A stretch of DNA of 64,000 bases. Source: Anarhynchus alexandrinus (lineage: Eukaryota > Chordata > Aves > Charadriiformes > Charadriidae). Shown piece after piece: positions 50,122 to 60,960 of this stretch. Within the stretch, counting starts at the first letter, position 1, and each line of letters starts with the position of its first letter. The notes below the pieces were generated by a model that ran no database searches, was not told the DNA's origin, and saw only the letters and a list, made by a program, of their open reading frames with translations. Position numbers and translations under genes: made by a program. The stretch lies in assembly GCA_008711295.1 (NCBI GenBank), contig VUYV01000147.1:2094324-2158323 (forward strand). Reading direction: 5' to 3'.

Positions 50122-52369
50122 TGGCCACTAATGTTTTGTAGGCTCTTTAGCAAGAAGCTAAAGAAGAAGAGAGATTCTGACATCACTTCCAGTGTAATGC
50201 AATTGGAGGATATTCCTCTTTTCCTTTTGACTTTGGCTCTGATAGCACAACATTATTGTCATTGAGTGCTAATTAAAGAAAACCAGCTTGTGTGAAGATT
50301 GTCTTTGATCCATGCTAAGGAAAGTCTAGAGTGAAGAAAGGGCTTCAGAGCTACAGCACAGGTCTCTCATCTAGAGTGAGCTCATATTATAGAGACTAGG
50401 ATCTTAAAGTAAATATTGTGTTGACTTGGGAGTTTTTCCACTGACTGGCTGCTGTCCAAGTTTTCACCCAGGACTGAGATGTTCTCTCTAAAGCGGCTCT
50501 GAAACAGATCAATAATTCACAGGAATTTCTTCATTCAAGCTGCAGAAGTAAAAATGAAGGAGAGCATCACAATGTTATAGTGCTGATATTAGTGGATGAA
50601 TACCCCTACTATTTTAATAGTTGTTAACTCTTGCATGAAAAGCAAGAGTCATATATTCTGCTCTATAGATATGACACACAAACATCAGTTTTGAAAACCT
50701 GGATATGTTGTGTCTATTGCTGGGGCCGTGACATTTTAGACATTGCAGAAAAATCACCAGGCAGTTTCCATGTTTAAAAAGCATTAATAGGCATTTTTTT
50801 TCTGAGTTTCATCAGAAAAAAGAAACTGTTGTTCCTTGCCATGCTCCAGCACAAAACAGGTGCAATCAGCAGGTTTAGGTCACCAGTGATGAGAGAGATG
50901 TTCACAGGTTGCACCATTTGGCTCCTGTAGCCCAACAGAAGTATTCTTGGAGACCAGAAAAAGATTTTCTTTGGTTTCCGTGGTTTTAAGTCAACTTTTT
51001 CAGAGTCCTCTGCTTAATAGGAATCTTTCAAATGAAATCTGCTGCGAGATATGCTGTGCTAACTGATCCTCTGTCTACCTCTGGAGTGTTTTTCTGACTC
51101 TGGCAACTAAGCAGGCAGGCTCTGATGCAGGGGCTTCTGGCATTTCTGAACACGTTCTCTATTGCTGGAGTTTCCTAGTTCTTAAATATAATGGGAAAAA
51201 ACAGAATATAGTCATTTCAAATCATGACCACCAACCAGAATGGAATTGCATCAATATCCAGGAGCAAATTGGATCCATTATGTCTGGAGAAGCTGCTAGA
51301 TTTCCAGTAGATATTTGGGAGCATTATTTCAGAAAAATTATTGTATAAAATGCTTATAATGCTTATAATTAACACTAATTTCTTTTCTATTGCCAAGGTG
51401 GTTATTCATTAAACGACCTTCCTCCTCTTTCTAATTGATGTTTTGACAGCATACTATGGAAAACAATGAAGGTTTTTCTCCTTGCTGTTTTTAAATATCT
51501 GGGAAACAGATGCCAAAGGGATTTTAAATTAATTAAAGATTCCGTTGGGTTAAAAAATAATCCAGATGATACTGGGAGGCAAATTATGTTAATGGTAGAA
51601 GTAGTCCATAGTGTTTCCCTCTGTGATGATTCTCAGAGAGATCTACAGGATCCTTGTCCTAAGAGGGCTGATGCTAATTAGAGTGGCACTGAAGAAGACA
51701 GTAAACTCTAACACCAGTACATTTACTTTGGTAGGTGAATGGAGTGGCTGCTTTTCCTTACAGCACATGGGTTGGAGCTTCCAAATAATACCTAAAATAA
51801 GAGAATCTTACTGCAAGATGCATACCTAAGCATGCCTGAGTTTGACAGAAGTAACCTAATCGCAGCTCTGGAGCTAAATGACGAAAGCAAACAAGGGCTG
51901 CCTGCTGCCTCTATAGCGTCCGTGTCTCCTGTGGGTCTGTGCATAATAGCAGCCCCCGTGCCAAGCTTCACGGGAAGCTGAAGAGTGAGCCTCATCCATA
52001 GATGTCACGGGATCGGGTTACCTGCATTCATAAAAATAAGCGTGGGTACAATTAACTTCTCAGCTCTCCTTCATTAAAAGCCAAACAATCCCACATTGCA
52101 GGTCGCTTTCCCTCCTTCCCACACTGGTTTTGTGTCATCCTAGCTTTCAGAAACTACACATTACTAGCGTTACAGACACCGAGATCGGCATCTTAAATTA
52201 CAAAGCAGCTCACTGGATTTGGGGTTTCCTGTTTTACCCAGACATGTTGCTGGGTTCCTGCTGGCCCCCTGTCCCAGATTTCAGTGCACGGTGCCTCTCA
52301 TTTTATAAACGTCTCTTCTCATTGTTTAGGGCTTTTTTTTTTTTCTTTTCTATTCTTTAATTCCTTGTA

Positions 52370-52780
52370 CAGAAAGGTGGTTGTGTACTTATTTCTCTTT
52401 TATTTCACCAAAACATAAAGAGTTAACACTTTGAGAGATAAATTGCAGATTATTTCATTATAGAGAATTTTTGTGGGATTCATCCGGAGTTAATTAAGTT
52501 TCCAAGGAAAAAGTTTCCAAGGAAAAGATCTCCCTCCTCCCTACCCACCCATTTTAATTGTCACACTCCCTTACACCATTCTTTTTTCATTTATTATTTT
52601 TCTTCTTGTATAAGGTACAAATTAAGTCTGAGGGCTGCAAGAGCAGGCTCGTAAGCCTGATTATCTTTAACCATGTCCTTTGCATACAATTTATGTCAGT
52701 AAAATTAAGTGTTTGCACTTCTATTACAGGGAGAAAGCTATAAATTATAGCCTGCCGATGAAGTGATTCGTGTAGAAATA
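52370..52780. promoter_or_regulatory. Possible conserved non-coding element
   Basis: AT-rich but complex sequence, with homeodomain-type cores (TTAATTAAG near 52490), an octamer-like CTTTGCATA near 52678, and long non-repetitive stretches such as the one around 52735-52770. This composition is typical of vertebrate developmental enhancers. It carries the tandem duplication at 52496-52525. The call is inference only. Confidence 0.2.
52496..52525. repeat. Perfect 15-bp tandem duplication AAGTTTCCAAGGAAA
   Basis: Two identical adjacent copies (52496-52510 and 52511-52525). Each holds a TTCCAAGGAA palindrome, which resembles a STAT/ETS-type paired half site. Perfect identity suggests recent slippage. 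Confidence 0.9.
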
Positions 52781-55700
52781 GAAAAGCAAGGGAATAAATG
52801 AATGATAGAAAACTGACCTTTTTTTTTCAGCAGCATGTAACAGACTTGGCTCCACACATATATTCTGACTTTAGTCAGGAGCACATAATATAACTGGGAC
52901 CCTTAAAAAAGCAGGAAGTTTTGAAGAAAAAAATATCAAACTGGAAGTAGCTTTAGAAATGAAAAAAAAAAACAACCAACAAACCAAACCCCAAACAAAG
53001 TTGATCCCAAAACCTAAAATGAGACAAGCACCAGGCCACCCTCCAAAATGTCCCAAACTCTTGAAAAGTCAAGATCTTTGTTGTACAACATATTTTTAAG
53101 TCTCATATGATGACAGTTTCCAGACCCCTGGCATGTTCCTTAACAAAAATGAGTTCCTTTCAGACTTGAAAGCGTATCACAAAACTGTATAAAGTTCTTT
53201 TGCATTTAATATTGCATTAGCTGGGACAAGGGTATTTGTACCAGTAACTCCGTAACAGAGTGTTCCCAGCTTGCTGGAAGTGTTTGACTGACCAATAGTG
53301 ACAAGTGGTCTGAAAAGAGAAAATATCCAAAACAAGAAACACTTGCTAAACAATTCCTGAAAGCCAGATTTTCATCAACTTGAGAGGAACTGCACCAATT
53401 TGCCCACAGCAAGAAGCTTGCTCGCTTTCATCAGAAAGCTGTGGAGACTCTTACCATGAGAAAAGATGCTTCTCCTTCTCAGACTACGGAAGATACTGAC
53501 TCCCACCTTGCATACTGTTTAACGTTAAGCAACAGGAAACTTAATCAAGAATTTAGAGGAAAAACAGACACCCTCCACACACTCCCCAAGTAACATATTC
53601 CAAGCCTAGATATCTTACAATTATAGGCAAAAAAAAAAAAGCCACCCTAAGCCTTGAATATTAACTATAATGACTGAAATGTTATTTAAAAAAAAAATAA
53701 ATCCCAAACCTTGGAGCGTTAACATTTTCTGAGTTTGCTGGTGGTGTGCACAGCGTTCAAGACACTTGCAGACCTCTGGCCACCCTTCTGTCTGAGAGCC
53801 AGCCCAGGTAGGAATGTGACAGCCTGACAGCCCCGGCACTTAGGCAATGTTTCTTGCTCTCCAGATTACTCCTGCTACAGCACTTGAACTCTTAAGTCTC
53901 TTAGCATATTCAAACTCCTGAAGCACAAAGTAAGAGATAATAAGCCTCACTTTATCTGTTCAGTATTTGTAGCTCTTTCATGCATCAAACGTGGTCCTGT
54001 GCTACTTGCTGTTCATATTTTTCACGTAGGAATGTCTTGTTCTTTTGTCTTAGCAGCTTTCTGTATCAACCACTGCAGTCCGGATATAGGAAAAAATGTG
54101 AAGGATTTTAACAATTCAACTTAATATAGCACTCAAAGAACACAATGCAGCATCTTTCATTACATGATCAAAATATACTAACTAGCTCTACAGCTAAAAT
54201 ATGACAAAGCAGTCATATAAATTGAACCACTGCTGCTGATACATTATCATTATATTTTGGCTGTAGAGCTAATTAATACGGTTTGATCAGATGGTTAGAC
54301 AGCTATCGTTCCCAGTCTTTTGATCATCAGCGAAGTAGTCACTAATCAGGGGCTGCCACAGATAGCCACAATGCTTGTAGAGCTTCAGTTTTAAGAGAGC
54401 TCATTGCACAGCTAGATCCTTTATTATTTCTCTGCAGTAACACTAAAAACCCATTTATGGAAGCTTTTGGGTCAGGATCACCATGTGGATGTAGAAGGCA
54501 AATGTAACAGCTCCCATAGCTGTTACAAATTAAATCAGTTCGCTTTCTGTTGGAGGTTCATTTGCTTCATTCAATGGCCTATTGGTTTCCTTAATTCAAT
54601 CCCGGATTTCATGTCAGTATGGGCTAGGAAAAAAAATTTGTCTTGGTACCTCTGTATCACTTTCCTCTTCTAGTGCAGTCTAATTAGATCTATCCTGCTG
54701 TTTTCTTCTGAAAACAGAGTAGTTTCAAGCTCAAAATTACCATTCTGTGGTATTCTTACCTCATATATAAACTGCTGGCAATTGCTTATGTTTTATGGAT
54801 GATTTTGAACTCCTGAGAAACACAAGTGGTGACAAGGAGATGAAAAAATGAAACAGGAAACAATGCAAATAGCTCAATGATCTGGACAGTCAACTCTATC
54901 TTGCTAGCAGACAAGGTAAGTTACTAAAGGTTTATTATGGGAACCTCTGAGTAATTCTTTTAACAATAAAGTGCACTAATAGAATGATTACTATAAGCAA
55001 TATTACATCATACTCCAATGTATCTCTGGACTGATGGCAGCTTTTTGATAAGAAAAGGCATCAGAAGAGGGCTATCATGCCTAAAGCCGCTTTAAAAGCC
55101 CAGATGAGGCAATGCTATTGCATGTATACCAAAGGTTCACATACTTCCTTCTTGTACACTTGCTCCAGGCTGTCATGATGTGAAGAAATTTAGCTGCATG
55201 CAGCAAATCAGACAACGAGGGTAAAGCACCTCAGAAAAAGGAAAATTATTTTAAATACCAAAAGAAAACGTATGCCTAAAATTCTGTAGGGGAGAATTAG
55301 AAACTGGACCCTTCTGTCCAAGGGGAATGAAGGGGAAAAGAGGGTAGGAGGCAGGGAAGGAAGGGCTACAGGATGAGCTCAGTCAGACATACCGTCAGAA
55401 ATCAGGGATGACTTTGCTTCTGTGGTGTCTATACAGCAATTATTGGCCTGTGTGCTACATTTGACAGCCTGTATCATAATGTCGCAAAAAGGTCAACAAA
55501 AATGAAAAGACTTTTGGACAATCTTAACATTTTTGTAGTGCACTTTTTGTATGATGACCTCAACTCACACTTGTGCTCTGTAAACATCCTATGGGCATAA
55601 AATTAATTCAGAGTATTCACTGCGTATTTGTGGCATAGTTGCTAAACTATGCATTGCAGTTCTTAGAGCAAATCTAATATCTCATTGCATGCAAACTTAA

Positions 55701-56290
55701 TCAACAGACTTTACAATTGCTCTTGTGTTAGCAGAATGAAGGACTGATTTTCTGTGAGCTGGAAGATGGCTTCTCTAATCCTTATTGCCTTGAAAGGCAG
55801 TATTGTTATTTTCATCACTTGACCCATTACTCTTTTCATCATTTAATTCAATTATAAACTCTCTTGCTGATGCCGCTTGCTTGGATATTTTCCCATCCTT
55901 TTTTGTATGAACTCCTGTTCACCTACTGCTTTTTCAATTTTCTAAACTGCCTTGCCATTAACATCACTGCTGGAAGTTAGAAGCTGACACACAAATCCAT
56001 TTAAAGTAAGGTCTGGGTCTATTTTTTGATCTGATACACATTTAACCAAAAAAAGCTTGACAAAATTGTACCATTTCCTCTCCTTTAAGCAAGTGCAAGA
56101 AGAATGAATACTTGTCTGTTCTCCTATCATGTGGAGGAGGTGACCTGGGCTGTATTTACATAGAGTAGATGGGCTTTTGGAGGTATGCTGTAAAACAGTC
56201 ACAGCTCTCCATAGCAGGAGAACACTTTTCTCCTTGCAGGAAAATCAGAATAATTTTTGCAGAGTAAAACCAGCTGAGCAACTTTCCACT

Positions 56291-56502
56291 GATATGTCAC
56301 GGAGAATGTTTACTCTGAGGCTGGTGAGGCACTGGAACAGGCTGCCCAGAGAAGGTGTGGATGCCCCATCCCTGGAGGTGTTCAAGGCCAGGCTGGATGG
56401 GTCTTTGAGCAACCTGATCCTAGTGGGAAGGGTCCCTGCCCATGGCAGGAATGGTGGAACTAGATGATCTTCCAACCTAAGCCATTCTATGGTTATATGA
56501 TT
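56291..56502 (+). mobile_element. CR1 LINE 3' end, about 210 bp
   Basis: The sequence reads [20 protein letters not shown] then [18 protein letters not shown], the CR1 ORF2 C-terminus. A 3' UTR and a degenerate end CATTCTATGGTTATATGA follow. The usual stop after SNLV is altered, as in the copy at 38.4 kb. It is strongly 5'-truncated. Confidence 0.93.
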
Positions 56503-59274
56503 TTCATTTCATTTTTAAGCCTGTTCAATTTATTATGTCCCCGAGCTCCCCAAAACAGAAGAGAGACATCTATCCCCAAAGCTTTAACTGGTACTCTTTC
56601 CACGCCATGAGGACTTTAATAAAGCTGATAATTGTCATTACAGCAGAAAGCTTTGCTCCTTGGAAAACTCTGAGTCCACGTACTGGCAGAACCAGGGCAA
56701 ATGAGGTAGTATATTCAGATTTTGTTTGTCTGTCCCCATGCTACCATGCTGACAACATGCATGATCTGTGTGCTTTGCGGTGCTCACTACCACATTTTTG
56801 AGAAGGGAAAAAGATTGTAAATGGAAGTGTTTTGTCCATCACAGAATCAACTTCCTAACTTCCAAACTAAGCAAGTCTAAAGTCTGATCTGTGTTTATTT
56901 CACTGTGTTTCTGGAGGGGAACTGTATGCTGTGGTTCTAATATGTATATCTAAGAAACTTCCATTGCAGAGCTGGCAGTCATGCATGGATACATAAAAAA
57001 TAATTTTCTGTAGTTAGAACTGTTAGATATAGTCCATCTACACCACTGGTATTGGTACTGGTAGAAAGTTTCTTCCCTTAAAACTTTGGTCTGAGTCAAA
57101 TGTTTTAATTATTAGATATGATCACCTGCGCTGTACTTCTCTATCATTCCTCTTTCATGCTCTGGCTTTCTGTTTACCTGCTGAGAACAGCAGCTTCTAT
57201 ACCATTGGAGTTATATAGAGCAGAAACCTTTTGCATCCGAGCTGATCACTGTGATCAAGTCCAATCTGTTGATACTGGATGTCAGAGAATATTAAATGAG
57301 GGTGTTTGTAAATCAAGTAAGTGAATACCACTTCTTTTATAGACACTCCACTTCCACTGAAATTTCTTCATTGGCTGCATATCCCTCTTGTGAGTTGCTT
57401 CAATAAAAAAGTAACAGGTATTTTCCTTGTAACATACAATTACTGTTCAACTCCAAGTGTAGCATCAGACCCTAAAAGTGTTCATTATAAGATACTCTCT
57501 TTCCAGCACAGTCCCCTTACTATCATTACCTCATTTAATATATCGTACTGTATTGCCAAGATGGCATTTTCCCATAAACTCACATTCATCACTACAGAAT
57601 GCATTGAGATCATTATTTAATTAACAAACTAGTTAATAATTATTTTTTCTACCTATATTTCTACTATTATTTGTACTGCTGTTGCATGCATGCACAGGCC
57701 TCATAATGCTAGAAGCTATATAGACATGTAACAAAAAGTCTATACTCAAGCACCAATAATCTGGTGAAAAGAGTTTAGTCTCGATTAATGGTAAGATATA
57801 ATAATTGAAAGGTGCAGGTTGCAGAAGAAATAAAAGGAAAGCCAGTAAATTTCACACCATAATCCATAACCTCAGCCTACCATATGGTCTGCAGAGTGCT
57901 AATGCACAAAGCCCAGGAGAAAAACACCACTGATACTTCTTTCCCTGCTCTGTTGTGATGGACAGTTATTTCGTTGGTTATGTGGCCTGCATGGCTCTGA
58001 TGTCATCACACATCTACATTCAGTATTTCTGACATAATTCAAGCTGAGTGACTGCTAGGAAAGACATCGGTCATTGAAGGTTTTTCAGCAGTGGGTTTCT
58101 ATCTATCCTATTTTCCACGTACGCACCAGTTCAGCCTGATTTCCAGAGGTTCTCACCTCTGGCAGATCTCTTTTACAGGTGAAAATCCCAGCTTTGTGAG
58201 ACAAGTAACACCAAAAAAAATCGTATTTCTCTTGGAATAGAGAGGAAATATAAACTTACATCTGGTCACTATACTCAAGGCCATCCCTTCTCTGTGTTTT
58301 ACCTCTCTGACTGTATGCATTGCATAGCTTGTACCACCTTCCTCCCACAGGTTTTCCCTAGCCCAGGGAGCAGTTTCTGGCAAAGGGGTGTGTGTCTGTG
58401 CCCATGTCACGGGCTGACCTCCTTCCAAACAGGTGAGAGAGGAGTGATGGTTGTGCACGGGCTCTGCTCTCTACCTGCTGATTCCTAAGGCTTCCAAGCA
58501 GCCTCTAAATGCTTCCAACGTTTGGTTTGGGTGTTTTAAGATAGGGCTGATGTTTCACTTCAGTGTAACAGCCAGCCTTCCATCTTGGTATGACTGACTG
58601 AAAAGCTGCCAGGCAGAGTGACTGATTGCAACCAACCTCTCTCTTTCTCATCTGAGTGGAAAAGAAGTATGTTTAGAAAAATCCAGTGACAGTCTTCTGT
58701 ATAAGTTCAGATGTCATAACAGGCTGAAAAACCATGTGTATTCTGTTTCACAGGGCTCCCCAAGGAGCTTTTTACACATAAAAAATGAATGAATGAAAAC
58801 CCAACTGCTTTTAGTCATAAAAACATAGTTGCATAAAATACTACTCACACTGTAGAGATCATTAGATCAACATTATATCACCATCTCTATAATCTTCCTA
58901 CATCCCCAGGGCAACATTTGACTCCGGTTCCATTCATCCTGGTCTCTCTCTGTATTAAGCTACTGAAAAATGGATCACCCCGCCCCATGCTATTTGTCTT
59001 CCAAATCTCCTCCACTGCCACAGGTGTGCCGTGTCAAATAAACGGCAGGGCAGACGGGGGGAAGAAAGGGGGAGCACCCTCCTTGGCTGTGTTTAGACTC
59101 CAGTCTGTTGTTAACGTTATGAAAGGAAATTCTTCGGTTTCAGCACTGAGCGCCTTGAAAACGAATTGCCTCATCTATGTTGCCGAACCAGAGCTGGCCT
59201 GGCAGCAGCTTGTCGTAGTGCAGGGGAGACATCAGGGTCTCCTTTTCACACAGGCTATCTCAAAAGGTAAAAAG
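56503..59274. other. Unique non-coding sequence
   Basis: No gene is recognised except the exon-like interval at 57191-57316. Open frames of up to 149 codons (plus, 58918-59367) run into the ancient repeat at 59.3 kb and are not convincing. The parts near 56560-56700 and 58990-59060 are complex and repeat-free, possibly conserved, but untestable here. Confidence 0.5.
57191..57316 (+). other. Candidate cysteine-rich coding exon (126 nt), unproven
   Basis: A pyrimidine-rich stretch ending GAGAACAG precedes 126 bases followed by the donor CAA|GTAAGTG. The open frame across it starts upstream and remains open to just past the donor. The exon would be phase 1-1, the symmetric class common in secreted and extracellular modules. 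It encodes four cysteines in 27 residues with spacing C-x5-C-x9-C-x8-C, from FCIRADHC through VDTGCQ to EGVCKS. I do not recognise the domain. AT-rich DNA yields Cys codons readily, so chance is a real alternative. No flanking exon was identified. Confidence 0.22.
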
Positions 59275-59640
59275 AAAGTCAGGCTTACTGGATTAGATCA
59301 TAGGTCTGCCTTGCCCAGGATCTTGCCTCTGGCAGGGATTGGTAGAAGGTGTGTAGGGAAAGTGTAAGAGCAAAACGAGTAAGCAGCAGTACCTCCCCAC
59401 AACATTCTCCTAGCTTCCAGTGATTTGTTGCTCTCAAAGCAGAAGTGGGGGTTTTGCATTTAATAATCCTTGACAGAATTTTCCTCAGTGATTTGGTCCA
59501 ATCATTTTTGAACCTACATGTTCTTTTATGTTCCTTGCCACATGCTGCGGCAAGGAAATCCACCGCTCGACTATGTGTAATGTGAAACAATATTTCCTTT
59601 TGTTTGTTTTGCAAGCTCTGTCTTCACTTGATAACTTCAG
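59275..59640 (+). mobile_element. Ancient interspersed repeat, family not named
   Basis: The segment has the order of blocks I remember from an old repeat of birds, turtles and crocodilians. First comes TTACTGGATTAGATCATAGG, then a CAGGATCTTGCCTCTGGCAG block. A CCCCACAACATTCTCCTAGC block follows. Last is CACATGCTGCGGCAAGGAAA with a TTTCCTTTTGTTTGTTTTGC tail. The match is from memory and the copy is decayed. It has no coding potential, and orientation is assigned only by analogy. Confidence 0.4.
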
Positions 59641-59960
59641 TTCCTGCACTGGAAGAGCCTCCCAACAGTCATCCCCACCTCCGTGTCCTTCATGACCTCT
59701 GTCACAAGGCCATTACTCACCCCTTTCCTCGGTATAAGAGTGCTCCCAGCCTATCTGGGTCTTTTGTTGAAGCCGCTCCGCATCGCTGATCATCTGTGCC
59801 TGTTGGAGTCCTGCTGTACTACTGAGATAAAAAGGCCAGAATACAGAAAAAGGCCTACTGAGCAGTGAGATGATGATATATTCATATATCTATTTATTAC
59901 AACACAAAGATGTTATTCCTGAGTGCTAACAGTAACTCGGAGCCTACCCTAATAGGTGTA

Positions 59961-59986
59961 GGGGCTGGGGGGATGGTGTGGGGGGG
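59961..59986 (+). other. G-run cluster, potential G-quadruplex
   Basis: G runs of 4, 6 and 7 (59961-59964, 59967-59972, 59980-59986) are separated by short loops. Splitting the 7-G run supplies four G tracts. It sits just left of the ancient LINE fragment. Structure formation is inferred. Confidence 0.35.
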
Positions 59987-60960
59987 TGGAGTTTGCATTT
60001 ATCTGTGTTGAATTCCACTTGCCAGTTACTATGACAAGGTCTTCCTGCAGTTTCACATCATTTTTAGCACCAATTTTAAGCAAATCATCTGCTGCATCCT
60101 GTGCAGAGAAGGATTCTAGTGTAGAAATATTCCCAAGTGGAAACATAATTTTGCACGTGTCTTGTTAAAGAGAATATAATTTTGATCTTTCTGACTAAAT
60201 CATCTTGTCCTACAGATTCGCTGGCAAGCTGCCTTTTCCTGACATGTTTGAAAAACAATTTATTATGCATGTTCATGTCTTTTGCAAGTAGTTTCTCAAA
60301 ATTTTTTAGGGGTGTGGGGAGGTATTTCTTCTTTTAACCTTCCAGAGCTTATGATCTTTGCTATTTTCCTGAATTGAACACAACCTTAGCCCGCTGAGGG
60401 ATGCTGCCTTCAATCTGCTGTGTTCCTACTAGCTTTATTCTGGTCTTTTCATGGTCTTTTTAAAGATGTGGTACGTATTTGCTCTGTACCTCTGATACAC
60501 TACCTTTAAATTATCTGCATGCCATCTGTAAAGACTTTACTCCTTAAAAGTTTAAAGTTTCCTTTTTAATGTAATCTTATACATTTTTAAACACATTTTT
60601 ACACAATTTCCCTTTTTGAAATTACGCACAATGATATAGATATTGAGTGGCTTTTCTGGTCCTGTTAGGGTGTTGGATCTGAGCCTATTTTGATCCCTGT
60701 TAGAGAGTGCCTGTTCCACAGCAGCATTTATGAATCAAGTCCAGCATTGCTCAGGGCAAAGAGCTGATCGTTCCGTCTTAGATTCCCTGAGTTCTTGGTC
60801 CAGGAGGAAGTCATTAAGAATGACTAAACACTTAACTTTGACATCACGTCCCAGCACAGCATTAGCCAATTCTCCCAGGAGCGTTTGCTGTCTCCTTCCA
60901 CAGCCGTGTTTGCCGTTCTTGTGTTCTCATCTCCACCAGCTTGTCAAAGGCGCTGCCGCA
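59985..60960 (-). mobile_element. Ancient CR1/L3-like LINE fragment
   Basis: Two parts resemble old amniote CR1/L3 LINEs read on the minus strand. The left part (about 59990-60110) contains TGCATTTATCTGTGTTGAAT followed by CAAATCATCTGCTGC, the complement of the RT stretch downstream of the catalytic site. The right part (about 60730-60860) contains ATGAATCAAGTCCAGCATTG, then GGAAGTCATTAAGAATGACT and ACATCACGTCCCAGCACAGC, as in the endonuclease region. The order (endonuclease at higher, RT at lower coordinate) fits one minus-strand element with the middle lost or unrecognisable. It is far older than the other CR1 copies. A 157-codon plus-strand frame at 60730-61203 is a shadow of it. Confidence 0.45.

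Larger units (their letters stand above)
49910..56290. other. AT-rich unique non-coding sequence
   Basis: No gene is recognised. The segment holds a TA/CA microsatellite (50094-50121), a 15-bp tandem duplication (52496-52525) within a possible conserved block (52370-52780), A runs near 52961-52972 and 53629-53640, and a good isolated donor (ACAAG|GTAAGT) at 54912-54920 without a paired exon I can support. Confidence 0.55.

Noticed and set aside
54700..54914. Strong donor ACAAG|GTAAGT with a possible upstream acceptor
   Set aside because: The acceptor choice is ambiguous, and the interval is non-coding and AT-rich. An isolated donor is not enough to call an exon.
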